Shown here: in pieces, positions 43,676-52,168 of the stretch | Position numbering within the stretch: position 1 is the first letter of the stretch | Layout of the letters: each line of letters begins with the position of its first letter | Source: Bradyrhizobium sp. CCBAU 51627 | GTDB lineage: Bacteria; Pseudomonadota; Alphaproteobacteria; Rhizobiales; Xanthobacteraceae | DNA: 64,000 nucleotides | Assembly (NCBI RefSeq): GCF_028128765.1 | Contig: NZ_LBJG01000089.1 | Coordinates: 1-64,000, forward strand | Direction: 5' to 3' | Made by a program: the position numbers and the translations under genes | Notes under the pieces: generated by a model | Databases searched by the model: none | Told to the model about the DNA's origin: nothing | Seen by the model: only the letters and a program-made list of their open reading frames with translations

Positions 43676-44602
43676 TCAGTCGCTTTTTGCTCGATGTTGC
43701 TGGTGTGGCGCTGTGGGCGCCAGCAGGGCGCTTTCCTTGCGCACTTCGCTGAGAAAGGCTTTTGCCAGACGCGATAGCGGCTCGGCTTCCGACCATAGCA
43801 TGTAGGCGACCGCCTGCGTTGTTGGCGCGAACGGCCGGACGACGAGCCCGCTGCCGCTGTTCTGGCGCGGTGAGAACGGATCGACCACGGCGGCGCCGAC
43901 GCCGGCGGCTGCGAGCACGCAGGCCGTGTTGCAATAGCGCACCTCGACAGTCGGTTGGAATGGCGCGCCGGCCCGAGCAAAACTGTCTCGCACGGCTTCG
44001 CCAAGCCGCGTGCCTCGCTCGAGCCCGATGAAGGGAAGGCCGGAAAGATCGGACGCGGAGATCACCGGTTTGTCAGCGAGCGGATGCTGCGGCGGCAGCA
44101 CGCAGACCATCTCGCCGGTATGCACCACCTCATGCGCGATGCCGGGATGATGCGTCAGGCCGAGCGCAAAGCCGAGCTCGGCGACGCGGCTGAGCACGCC
44201 CTCAATGATGCCTTCATAACGCCTGACATCGAAGAAGACGCGTGTCTCCGGCCGGCGGCGCAGGAAGCTCGAGAGCGCGGTGGGAATGATGCTGTAGGCG
44301 AGCGGCGGCGTCGCCACGATCGCGAGATGACCGGCGCGGTTCTCGCGCAGGTCGCGTACGCGATTCTCGAGCTTGGCGTGCAAAGCGAAGATCGCCTCGC
44401 TCTCCTTGTAGAGCGCCATCGCTTCCGCGGTCGGAAACAGCCGGTTGTTGACGCGCTCGAACAGCGCAAAGCCCGCCTGCGCTTCCATCGTCTTCAGCGC
44501 GTTGCTGACCGCGGGCTGCGAAAGTGCCAGCTCGTCGGCCGCCGCCACCGTGGTGCGGTGGCGGATGACGGCACGCAGGATCTCTAGCTGGCGCAGGTTC
44601 AT
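43676..44602 (-). CDS. LysR-family transcriptional regulator (divergent to the amide-utilisation operon)
   Basis: A 308-residue LTTR with the N-terminal helix-turn-helix (MNLRQLEILRAVIRHRTTVA, then ELALSQPAVSNALKTMEAQ) and an effector domain starting HLAIVATPPLAYSIIP. ATG 44602 gives the normal N-terminus; a long extension to 44968 is excluded because it overlaps the divergent gene. It faces the carbamoylase-type gene across 151 bases that contain a GCAAAAG/CTTTTGC dyad, the usual arrangement for a regulator that controls its divergent neighbour in response to a pathway compound. Confidence 0.92.
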   Translation of the reverse strand: MNLRQLEILRAVIRHRTTVAAADELALSQPAVSNALKTMEAQAGFALFERVNNRLFPTAEAMALYKESEAIFALHAKLENRVRDLRENRAGHLAIVATPPLAYSIIPTALSSFLRRRPETRVFFDVRRYEGIIEGVLSRVAELGFALGLTHHPGIAHEVVHTGEMVCVLPPQHPLADKPVISASDLSGLPFIGLERGTRLGEAVRDSFARAGAPFQPTVEVRYCNTACVLAAAGVGAAVVDPFSPRQNSGSGLVVRPFAPTTQAVAYMLWSEAEPLSRLAKAFLSEVRKESALLAPTAPHQQHRAKSD

Positions 44603-44625
44603 ATCACTGCCGGTTATACTCTGGC

Positions 44626-44658
44626 GCAAAAGATCATAGCACGATGAATTGCTTTTGC
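44626..44658. promoter_or_regulatory. Dyad between LysR gene and amide operon, candidate LysR operator
   Basis: GCAAAAG (44626-44632) and CTTTTGC (44652-44658) are exact inverse complements; a smaller TCAT-N6-ATGA dyad lies between them. The site is 24 bases upstream of the regulator start and about 96 bases upstream of the carbamoylase gene. Confidence 0.5.
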
Positions 44659-44753
44659 AGCCCGCCTTGCGCCTAATGCCTCCGGATTTGCATGCTGGAT
44701 CAAGGGGTTCATGCGCCCATTGAGGCGGCATTGCGCACAGATTGGAGGCAATC

Positions 44754-45710
44754 TTGGTTCGTGTCCTTCGCGCCGCCGCCGCCCAGATGGGGCCGACGCA
44801 AAGAGCCGATACGCGTGAGCACACGCTGTCGCGGATGCTGACCATGCTGGAGGAGGCGGCGAGCCGGGGCGCCAGCCTCGTGGTGTTTCCAGAACTCGCC
44901 TTCACCACCTTCTTCCCGCGCTGGCTTCTGGAAGGCGATGCGCTCGACCAATTTTTCGAGCAGGGCATGCCGAACCCGGCCGTTGCAAGGCTGTTCGAGC
45001 GCGCGCGGGCGCTGCGCGTTGGCTTCTATGTCGGCTACGCCGAACTGACGCCGGAGGGGCGGCGATACAATTGCGCCATTCTGGTCGATCGCGACGGCGA
45101 AATTCTCGGCCGTTACCGCAAAGTACACCTGCCTGGTACGGTCGAGCCGCGGCCGGGTGCGCGCTATCAGCAGCTGGAGAAGCGCTATTTCGAATATGGC
45201 GATCTCGGCTTTCCCGCCTTCCGCGCCGGCTCGGCCTGGGCGCATGCGATCATGGGCATGATGATCTGCAACGATCGCCGCTGGCCGGAGTCCTGGCGCG
45301 TGCTCGGGCTGCAAGGGGTCGAGCTGGTCTGCATCGGCTACAATTCGGCGGCCTATGATCCCAATGGCGGCACGACCGAAGATGCCTCACTGCGGACCTT
45401 CCACTCGACGCTGGTGACACAGGCCAATGCCTATATGAACGCGACCTGGGCGATCTCGGTCGCCAAGGCCGGCGACGAGGACGGCTCGGGCCTGATCGGC
45501 GGCTCCTGCATCGTCGATCCCAACGGCCGCATCGTCGCGCAGGCGCAGACGCTGACCGACGAAGTGATTGTTGCCGACATCGATCTCGACCTCTGTCGGC
45601 AAGGCAAGGACAAGATGTTCAACTTCGCCGCCCACCGGCGGCCGGAGCAATACCGCGTGATCACCGAGCGCGCCGGCGTCATCGAGCCGGCCGTTCTCGA
45701 TGCGGACTGA
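44754..45710 (+). CDS. Carbon-nitrogen hydrolase, N-carbamoyl-D-amino-acid amidohydrolase type
   Basis: A 318-residue nitrilase-superfamily enzyme. The catalytic Glu-Lys-Cys triad falls at E47 (VVFPELAF), K123 (GRYRKVHLPG) and C172 (MICNDRRWPE), almost the exact positions in Agrobacterium D-carbamoylase. It also shares LTTFFPRW-like AFTTFFPRW, LEKRYFEYGDLGFP and the CNDRRWPESWRV block. It should hydrolyse an N-carbamoyl amino acid to the amino acid, CO2 and ammonia, or a related half-amide. The TTG at 44754 is chosen because GGAGG lies 5 bases upstream; the TTG at 44742 overlaps that Shine-Dalgarno. First gene of the plus-strand operon. Confidence 0.88.
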   Translation: MVRVLRAAAAQMGPTQRADTREHTLSRMLTMLEEAASRGASLVVFPELAFTTFFPRWLLEGDALDQFFEQGMPNPAVARLFERARALRVGFYVGYAELTPEGRRYNCAILVDRDGEILGRYRKVHLPGTVEPRPGARYQQLEKRYFEYGDLGFPAFRAGSAWAHAIMGMMICNDRRWPESWRVLGLQGVELVCIGYNSAAYDPNGGTTEDASLRTFHSTLVTQANAYMNATWAISVAKAGDEDGSGLIGGSCIVDPNGRIVAQAQTLTDEVIVADIDLDLCRQGKDKMFNFAAHRRPEQYRVITERAGVIEPAVLDAD

Positions 45711-45753
45711 GCAATTGGCACGGCGTTAGCAACGGATCGGCAAAGGAGCTGAC

Positions 45754-46581
45754 ATGACACGCCTCTCGCATTTTCTCTTCCTCGCAGCACTGGCTGCGGC
45801 GACGTCCGCGCAAGCGACCGAGCTTCCGGCGGAGATCAAGCGGGCGGGCACGCTCAAGCTCACGGTCAACTCCACCTACGCGCCGATGGAATATCGCGAT
45901 CCCGCCAGCAATGAGCTCGTCGGGCTCGACATCGATCTAGCCGATGAACTCGCCGAGCGGCTCGGCGGCCTCAAGATCGTCTGGAGCGAAACGCCGTTCG
46001 CCGAGTTGATCCCCTCGCTCCAGACCAAGCGCGCGGATTTCATCATTTCCGGCATTTCCGACCGCGCCTCGCGGCGCGAGAGCGCCGATTTTGTCGACTA
46101 CCTCACGACCGGTCCGCAGTTCTTCGTCATGGCGGAGAGCGAGGCCAAGGCCGCGATCGACCTTTGCGGCAAGAAGGTCGGCACCACCCGCAGCACCAGC
46201 TTCCCGGTCGAGATCGAGAAGTGGAGCAAGCAGAATTGCGAGGCGGCCGGCAAGCCGGCCATTCAATACGTGCCGGGTGAGAACTCCATCGATGTGCGCA
46301 ACCAGCTCAAGCAAGGCCGCATCGACGCCGCCGTGCAGGGCAGCGAGACACTGCCCTATGCGCAGACGCAGGAGCCCGGCAAGTATCGCATCGTTGGCGA
46401 GGCCTTTGCGAAAGGCTATCAGGGCATCATGTTCCGCAAGGATGATGCGGCGCTCCGTGAGGTCGTGACGGAGAAGCTCGCGGCGATGATCGCCGATGGG
46501 TCTTACAAGGCCGTTCTCGACAAATGGGGCCTGGGCGCGAATGCAGTCACCCAGCCCATGCTGAACGCGGCGCCGCAATGA
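45754..46581 (+). CDS. Amino-acid-type ABC transporter substrate-binding protein (first of three)
   Basis: A 275-residue SBP_bac_3 protein. A signal peptide (cut after SAQA) precedes LPAEIKRAGTLKLTVNSTYA with PMEYRDPASNELVGLDIDLA. The two-lobe fold with FIISGISDRASRRESADFVDY is standard for polar amino-acid binders. GGAG lies 7 bases before the ATG. Its stop overlaps the permease start (ATGA). The mature protein is about 50% similar by eye to the two other binding proteins of this operon. Ligand unknown; context suggests an amide, carbamoyl or D-amino acid. Confidence 0.92.
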   Translation: MTRLSHFLFLAALAAATSAQATELPAEIKRAGTLKLTVNSTYAPMEYRDPASNELVGLDIDLADELAERLGGLKIVWSETPFAELIPSLQTKRADFIISGISDRASRRESADFVDYLTTGPQFFVMAESEAKAAIDLCGKKVGTTRSTSFPVEIEKWSKQNCEAAGKPAIQYVPGENSIDVRNQLKQGRIDAAVQGSETLPYAQTQEPGKYRIVGEAFAKGYQGIMFRKDDAALREVVTEKLAAMIADGSYKAVLDKWGLGANAVTQPMLNAAPQ

Positions 46582-47435
46582 AGCCGGTGCCGGCCCTCGC
46601 GGACGGTTTCCCTGACTTGTCGGGGATGCGGATCGCGCGCGAGCCGCACTGGTTTCGCTGGATCAGTGCGGCCCTGATCGTCCTCGTGCTGGCGGCGATT
46701 GCGCGGGCCTTCGCCCATGGTCAGATCGAATGGACTTATGTCAGTCGCTTCCTCACAGCGAAGGTGATCCTCGAAGGCATCGTCAACACCATGGTGATGG
46801 CTGTGCTGGCGATGGCGCTCGGCATTGTCCTCGGCATTGTCGTCGCGATCATGCGGCTATCGCCCAATCCGGTGCTGAAGACCGTCGCGGCCGGCTACAC
46901 CTGGTTGTTCCGCGGCACCCCGCTGATCCTGCAATTGCTGTTGTGGTTCAATCTCGCGCTGGTGTTTCCGACCATCGGCGTTCCCGGCCTCTGGTCCGCA
47001 CGCGCCGTGGACGTGATGACGCCGTTCCTCGCCGCGTTGCTCGGGCTCGGCATCAACCAGGGCGCCTATACGTCCGAGGTGATGCGCGCCGGCATGCTGT
47101 CGGTCGATATCGGGCAATATGAGGCGGCGCAGGCGATCGGCATGCACCGACTGCGCGCGCTGCACCGGATCATTTTGCCGCAGGCGATGCGCGTGGTGAT
47201 CCCGCCGCTTGGCAACGAGTTCATCGGCATGGTGAAGGCGACCTCGCTCGCGAGCGTCATCCAATATCCCGAGGTGCTGCACAACGCGGAGAACATCTAC
47301 TACGCCAATTCCCGCGTCATCGAACTGCTGATCGTCGCCGGGTTCTGGTATCTCCTGGTGGTCTCGATCCTGACCCCGCTCCAGATGCTGCTCGAACGCC
47401 GCTTTGCCCGCGGCATATTGCGGCCTGCGCGATGA
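46578..47435 (+). CDS. Amino-acid-type ABC transporter permease
   Basis: A 285-residue membrane protein of the HisM/GlnP family. About five or six helices are evident, with an N-terminal hydrophilic lead of 30 residues, NTMVMAVLAMALGIVLGIV, and the cytoplasmic EAA loop QYEAAQAIGMHRLRALHRII. It overlaps its neighbours on both sides by four bases. Only one permease gene is present, so the channel is presumably a homodimer. It should import the ligand of one or more of the three nearby binding proteins. Confidence 0.93.
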   Translation: MKPVPALADGFPDLSGMRIAREPHWFRWISAALIVLVLAAIARAFAHGQIEWTYVSRFLTAKVILEGIVNTMVMAVLAMALGIVLGIVVAIMRLSPNPVLKTVAAGYTWLFRGTPLILQLLLWFNLALVFPTIGVPGLWSARAVDVMTPFLAALLGLGINQGAYTSEVMRAGMLSVDIGQYEAAQAIGMHRLRALHRIILPQAMRVVIPPLGNEFIGMVKATSLASVIQYPEVLHNAENIYYANSRVIELLIVAGFWYLLVVSILTPLQMLLERRFARGILRPAR

Positions 47436-48196
47436 CAAAACCCCTGGTCGCAATCCGCTCCGTCAGCAAGAGCTTTGGAGAGTTCCAGGCTCTCAAAAGC
47501 GTCTCGCTCGACGTCTGGCCCGGCGAGGTGATGTGCCTGATCGGTGCCTCCGGCTCGGGCAAGACCACGCTGCTCCGCTGCATCAACCAACTCGCCGTCG
47601 TCGACGGCGGCGGCATCTGGCTCGATGGTGAACTGCTCGGCGTGCGCGAGCAGAGCGGGCGGCTGCATCGCCTCAGCGAGCGCGAGATCGGGCGGCAGCG
47701 GCTGAAGACCGGCATGGTGTTCCAGCGCTTCAATCTGTTCCCGCACAAGACGGCGCTGGAGAACATCACCGAAGGGCCGACCCAAGTGCAGGGGCGTAAA
47801 GCCGACGAGGTGCGCACTGAAGCGCTAGAGCTGCTTCGGCGCGTCGGGCTCTCGGCCAAGGCGGATTGGTATCCCGCGCAGCTCTCCGGCGGCCAGCAGC
47901 AGCGCGTGGCGATTGCGCGCGCGCTTGCGATGAAGCCGATGCTGATGCTGTTCGATGAGCCGACCAGTGCGCTCGATCCGGAGCTGGTCGGCGAGGTGCT
48001 TGCGGTGATGAAGGAGCTCGCAAAGAGCGGCATGACCATGATGGTGGTCACGCACGAGCTCGGCTTCGCCCGCGAGGTCGCAGACCGCGTGGTCTACATG
48101 GACCAGGGAGCGATCGTCGAGCAGGGCCGCGCCACGGATGTGCTGGGTGCGCCGCGCGAAGAGCGGACCAAGGCATTTCTTTCGGCAGTGATCTGA
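47432..48196 (+). CDS. Amino-acid-type ABC transporter ATP-binding protein
   Basis: A 254-residue ATPase of the GlnQ/HisP family: Walker A GASGSGKTT, Q-loop MVFQRFNLFPHKTALEN, signature LSGGQQQRVAIARALA, Walker B LMLFDEPTSALDPE and switch histidine MVVTHELGFA. It powers the permease encoded just before it (ATGA overlap). The second binding-protein gene follows after 14 bases. Confidence 0.95.
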   Translation: MTKPLVAIRSVSKSFGEFQALKSVSLDVWPGEVMCLIGASGSGKTTLLRCINQLAVVDGGGIWLDGELLGVREQSGRLHRLSEREIGRQRLKTGMVFQRFNLFPHKTALENITEGPTQVQGRKADEVRTEALELLRRVGLSAKADWYPAQLSGGQQQRVAIARALAMKPMLMLFDEPTSALDPELVGEVLAVMKELAKSGMTMMVVTHELGFAREVADRVVYMDQGAIVEQGRATDVLGAPREERTKAFLSAVI

Positions 48197-48210
48197 GAGG
48201 GGGCGTGTCG

Positions 48211-49026
48211 ATGAAGAGAGTTTTGATTGCGGCGGCCCTGTTCGGGGCCATGACGGTTTCGACTTTTGCTATCGACCTGCCGCCTGACATCGCCAAGCGC
48301 GGCAGTATCAAGGTCGCGCTGGTGCCGAACTATCCGCCGATGGAGTTCCGCGACCCTGCCACCAACGCGCTGTCGGGCTTCGACATCGAGCTCGGTGAGG
48401 CGCTCGGGCGCAAACTCGGCGTCAAGATCGAATGGACCGAGACCAGCTTTGCCGAGTTCATGCCGTCGATCTCGACGGGCCGAGTGGATGCGATCCTGTC
48501 CGGTTTCACCGACTATGCGACCCGGCACGAGATCGCCTCCTTCGTCGACTATCTGCGCAGCGGCCCGAAATTCTTCGTGCAGCAGGCGCGTGCGGCGGAG
48601 TTCAAGGACATGGCTGCGCTGTGCGGCAAGAAGGTCGGCGCCAGCCGCCGCACCATGTTTCCGGCCGAGATCGACAAATGGAGCCAGAAGAACTGCGGCG
48701 GCAATCCGGTCCAGTTCGTCGGCACCGACGGCTCGGCCGATGCGCGTACCCAGCTCAAGCAGGGTCGTATCGACGCTGCTGTGCAGGGCAACGAGACGCT
48801 GCCCTATTTGATGGATCTCGAGCCGGGCGCCTATGCGCCGGTCGGCGCCCCCTTCGCGACGCAGTTCACGGGCATGGCACTGCCGGTCAAGGAAAAGGCG
48901 TTGCAGCAGGCCATCGTCGAGGCGCTCGACGCGCTGATCGCGGACGGCACCTATCGTACGCTGCTGGCGAAATGGAAACTGAGCGACAACGGAATAGAAA
49001 AGGCGACCATCAATGCTGGACAGTAG
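48211..49026 (+). CDS. Amino-acid-type ABC transporter substrate-binding protein (second of three)
   Basis: A 271-residue SBP_bac_3 protein with a signal peptide (MKRVLIAAALFGAM, cut near TFA) and LPPDIAKRGSIKVALVPNYP, PMEFRDPATNALSGFDIELG, DAILSGFTDYATRHEIASF. ATG 48211 is set by a GAGAGGGGG Shine-Dalgarno 8 bases upstream; the GTG at 48205 is too close to it. It overlaps the following hydrolase gene by 14 bases, so it is part of the same operon and shares the transporter core with its two paralogues, or binds a different compound for it. Confidence 0.92.
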   Translation: MKRVLIAAALFGAMTVSTFAIDLPPDIAKRGSIKVALVPNYPPMEFRDPATNALSGFDIELGEALGRKLGVKIEWTETSFAEFMPSISTGRVDAILSGFTDYATRHEIASFVDYLRSGPKFFVQQARAAEFKDMAALCGKKVGASRRTMFPAEIDKWSQKNCGGNPVQFVGTDGSADARTQLKQGRIDAAVQGNETLPYLMDLEPGAYAPVGAPFATQFTGMALPVKEKALQQAIVEALDALIADGTYRTLLAKWKLSDNGIEKATINAGQ

Positions 49027-49897
49027 GGCCCTCCAGAGCATTCCGCTCACCCCGGCCAACACCGCGGATCCCGCGCCGGACTATCCGTGGCCGAAGCCGT
49101 ACACATCGGCGATGTTTCTGTCGTTCGACGTCGACGCGGAGACCGCGTGGACCAGCAAGGACGCGCTGCACGCGCAGCGGCTCATCACCATGAGCTATGG
49201 CGGCTATGAGGCGCGGGTCGGCACGCCGAGATTGCTGGAGCTGCTCGACCAGCTCGATCTCAAGGGGACCTTCTTCGTCACGGGGTGGTCGGTCGATGCG
49301 CATCCGGCGATGGCGGAATCCATCCTCAAGGCCGGCCACGAGATCGGCCATCACGGCTATCACCATCTCTTGCCCGATCCCGGCGCCCCCTGGATCGAGG
49401 AGGAGCTGGAGCGCGGCTTCGAGGCGCTGAAGCGCCGGCTCGGCGTCAAGCCGATTGGCTATCGCGCACCTTACGGCGAGTTTACCGAGGAGCTGCGGGT
49501 GGCGCTCGTGCGTCACGGCATCGTCTATACGTCGTCGTTCCGCGACGACGTCAGGCCCTATCGTCATCGCCTCGCCGACGGCAAGCCCGGCACGATCGAG
49601 CTGCCGGTGACGGCGAGCTATGACGACTGGATGCACGGCCTGTCCGCCCGCTTCAGCCCGCGCTCGATCTTTCCCAAAGAGCACGTGCTCTCGCTATGGA
49701 AGGACGAACTCGACGAAATCAGGGACTGGGGCGCGATGGTGACGACGGTGCTGCATCCGCAATGCAGCGGCCGTCCGATGCGGCTGCGCCTGCTGCGCGA
49801 GTTCCTCACCTACGCAAAGTCCTGCCCTGATGTCTGGATCACCACCGGAGAGAAGATCGCGGAAAACTTCCTGCGCCACGAGGCCGCCAACCGTTGA
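49013..49897 (+). CDS. NodB-fold (polysaccharide-deacetylase superfamily) hydrolase, PgdA/PuuE/imidase-like
   Basis: A 294-residue protein without a signal peptide, hence cytosolic. The NodB motifs are FLSFDVDAET (D39/D41, base and metal), GHEIGHHGYHH (metal ligands H114 and H118) and GYRAPYGEFT. The layout, with GGYEARVGTPRLLELLDQLD and a late TTVLHPQCSGRP, is that of Helicobacter PgdA, allantoinase PuuE and Pseudomonas cyclic imidase, which hydrolyse cyclic amides rather than acetylated sugars. Next to a hydantoin-racemase-type and a carbamoylase-type gene, ring opening of a hydantoin or imide is the likely job. It overlaps the preceding gene by 14 bases. Substrate is inferred from context only. 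Confidence 0.82.
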   Translation: MLDSRALQSIPLTPANTADPAPDYPWPKPYTSAMFLSFDVDAETAWTSKDALHAQRLITMSYGGYEARVGTPRLLELLDQLDLKGTFFVTGWSVDAHPAMAESILKAGHEIGHHGYHHLLPDPGAPWIEEELERGFEALKRRLGVKPIGYRAPYGEFTEELRVALVRHGIVYTSSFRDDVRPYRHRLADGKPGTIELPVTASYDDWMHGLSARFSPRSIFPKEHVLSLWKDELDEIRDWGAMVTTVLHPQCSGRPMRLRLLREFLTYAKSCPDVWITTGEKIAENFLRHEAANR

Positions 49898-49905
49898 GAA
49901 GCGCC

Positions 49906-50562
49906 ATGACCCGTCGCCGCATCCTCGTCATCAACCCCAATTCCTCGGCGTCGGTGACGGCGGCGATCGACGATGCGGTCGCGCCGCTGCGCATCGCCGG
50001 CGGGCCCGTGATCGAAGTCGCAGGCCTCGCCGAAGGGCCGCCGAGCATCAGCTCGCAACGCGATGCCGACGGCGTCGTGATGCCGCTGGTAAATCGTGTT
50101 GCGCGCGACGATGCGGATGCGTTCGTGCTCGCCTGCTTCAGCGATCCAGGCCTGCATGCGGTGCGCGAAGCCGCAGGTAGCCGCCCGGTGATGGGCATCG
50201 CCGAATGCGGCATCTTCCGCGCGCTGATGCTGGGCGAGCGCTTTGGCATCATCGCTCTGTCGCCGTCGAGCATCCGCCGCCAGCAGCGCATGGCGCGGGT
50301 GATCGGCGTCGATGGCCGCTACGCCGGAAGCTGGTCGGTCGGTGCGAGCGCGGCGGAAACCGCAGGCGCCGACATTCGCGGACGGCTGATCGAGGCCGGC
50401 CGCGCGTTGGTCACGCAATACCGCGCCGATGTCGTGGTGATGGGGTGCGCCGGCATGGCCTCGCACCGCGCCGCGATCGCGGAGGCAATCGGCGTGCCCG
50501 TGGTCGAGCCGGCGCAACAGGCAGTGGCCGTCGCGATCGGCGCGGTCCTGCTGAACGCGTAA
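49906..50562 (+). CDS. Asp/Glu/hydantoin racemase family protein
   Basis: A 218-residue cofactor-independent racemase-type protein. It begins RRILVINPNSSASVT, a family hallmark, and has the two catalytic cysteines expected for two-base racemisation: C77 in LACFSDPGL and C180 in VVMGCAGM. Hydantoin racemases of this family interconvert D- and L-5-substituted hydantoins; maleate isomerases and aspartate racemases share the fold. ATG 49906 is chosen over an in-frame TTG at 49894, since GAGAAG precedes it. Position between a NodB-fold hydrolase and further amidohydrolase genes supports the hydantoin reading. Confidence 0.88.
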   Translation: MTRRRILVINPNSSASVTAAIDDAVAPLRIAGGPVIEVAGLAEGPPSISSQRDADGVVMPLVNRVARDDADAFVLACFSDPGLHAVREAAGSRPVMGIAECGIFRALMLGERFGIIALSPSSIRRQQRMARVIGVDGRYAGSWSVGASAAETAGADIRGRLIEAGRALVTQYRADVVVMGCAGMASHRAAIAEAIGVPVVEPAQQAVAVAIGAVLLNA

Positions 50563-50584
50563 CATCCTTCCGGAGCTTCTGGTA

Positions 50585-52168
50585 ATGCCCATCTCACGTC
50601 GCTCGCTTCTCAAGGCTGCTGCAACGATGCCGGCGCTCTCGCTGCCGGGCATCGTGCGCGCCGAATCCCAGAGCACGTTGCGGTTCATCCCGGTCATCGA
50701 CCTCGCCTTCGTCGATCCCATCTATTCGACCGCGCAGGTGTCGCGAAACCATGGCTTCATGGTCTACGACACGCTCTATGGCATGAGCTCCTCGCTCCAG
50801 GTGTCGCCGCAGATGCTGTCGGGCCACGTCATCTCCGGCGACCAGCTGCAGTGGGACCTCAGCCTGCGTGACGGACTGTTCTGGCACGATGGCGAGCGCG
50901 TGCGCGCGCGCGACTGCGTCGCCAGCATCCGCCGCTGGGCGGCACGCGACGGCTTTGGCGGCGAGCTGATGGAGGCGACCGCCGAGCTTTCGGCGGCCGA
51001 CGACCGCACCATCCGCTTCCGTCTCAAGCGCCCGTTCCCGCTGCTGCCGCAGGCGCTCGGCAAAGCCGCGATCAACGCCTGCTTCATGATGCCGGAGCGG
51101 CTGGCGAGCCAGGATCCGTTCAAGCCGCTGACGGAAGTGATCGGCAGCGGTCCGTTCCGCTATCTCGCGGACGAACGTGTGCAGGGCGCCCGCAATGCCT
51201 ACGCCAAGTTCGAGCGCTATCAGCCGCGCGACGACGGCAAGCCGGACTGGACCGCGGGGCCGAAGATTGTGCACTACGACCGCGTGGTCTGGACCACCAC
51301 GCCGGACGCCGGCACCGGCGTCGCCGCGCTGCAGACCGGCGAGCAGGACTGGCAGGAAACCACGCCGCATGATCTGCTGCCGATCATCAAGGCCGCCGGC
51401 GACATCGAGACGCGCATTCTTGATCCCCGCGGCTATGCCTGCATGTTGCGCCTCAACCATCTGCAGCCGCCGTTCGACAATCCCGCCATCCGCCGCGCGC
51501 TGTTGGGTGCGATCGACCAATCCGCATTCATGACGGCGGTAGCCGGCACCGATCCGGCCTTTCAGGTGTCGCCGATCGGCTATTTCGCCCCTGATACGCC
51601 GATGGCGAACGACGTCGGCCTCGACGTGTTCCGCGGTCCGCGCAACTACGACAAGGTCAAGGCCGACCTGAAGGCCGCCGGCTACAACGGTGAGAAGATC
51701 GTGGTGCTCGTCCCCACCAATTCGCTGGCGCAGAAGCCGCTTGGCGAGATCGCGGTGGATTCGTTGCGCAAGGCCGGCATGAACGTGGAATATGCCGGGC
51801 TCGATTTCGCGGTGGTGTTGCAGCGGCAGCTCAAGAAGGATCCGATCGGGCAGGGGGGCTGGAGCGCGGCGGTCGGAAACTGGCAAGGCATCGATTGGCT
51901 GAATCCGGCCGGCAACACCAACATCCGCGGCGAAGGCAAGGTCGCCGGCTGGTATGCGAGCGAGAAGATGGGGCCGTTGCGCGGCCAGTGGCTGGCAGCC
52001 TCCGAGCTTGCCGAGCAGCAGCGCATCTGCCGCGAGATCCAGGCGGTGGCGTTCGAGGAAGTCCCCTATATTCCGATCGGCCTGTACAAGCAGCCGACCG
52101 CCTATCGCAAAGACATTACAGGCATTCTCGACGGCACTGCCGTGTTCTGGAACGTACGCCCCGCATGA
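50585..52168 (+). CDS. Peptide/nickel-type ABC transporter substrate-binding protein, orphan
   Basis: A 527-residue SBP_bac_5 protein with a twin-arginine-like signal (MPISRRSLLKAAATMPALSL, cut near VRA) and the family marks LRDGLFWHDGERVRARDCV and IGSGPFRYL. It resembles DppA-like proteins, which deliver peptides, opines or other compounds. No DppB/C/D/F-type genes are in the window, so it must use a distant or different transporter. Its stop overlaps the next gene start (ATGA), which ties it firmly to the amidohydrolase. Confidence 0.9.
   Translation: MPISRRSLLKAAATMPALSLPGIVRAESQSTLRFIPVIDLAFVDPIYSTAQVSRNHGFMVYDTLYGMSSSLQVSPQMLSGHVISGDQLQWDLSLRDGLFWHDGERVRARDCVASIRRWAARDGFGGELMEATAELSAADDRTIRFRLKRPFPLLPQALGKAAINACFMMPERLASQDPFKPLTEVIGSGPFRYLADERVQGARNAYAKFERYQPRDDGKPDWTAGPKIVHYDRVVWTTTPDAGTGVAALQTGEQDWQETTPHDLLPIIKAAGDIETRILDPRGYACMLRLNHLQPPFDNPAIRRALLGAIDQSAFMTAVAGTDPAFQVSPIGYFAPDTPMANDVGLDVFRGPRNYDKVKADLKAAGYNGEKIVVLVPTNSLAQKPLGEIAVDSLRKAGMNVEYAGLDFAVVLQRQLKKDPIGQGGWSAAVGNWQGIDWLNPAGNTNIRGEGKVAGWYASEKMGPLRGQWLAASELAEQQRICREIQAVAFEEVPYIPIGLYKQPTAYRKDITGILDGTAVFWNVRPA

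Noticed and set aside
49013..49897. Calling the NodB-fold protein a polysaccharide or peptidoglycan deacetylase
   Set aside because: It has no signal peptide and sits among hydantoin- and carbamoyl-type genes; sequence layout fits the PuuE/imidase side of the family better.
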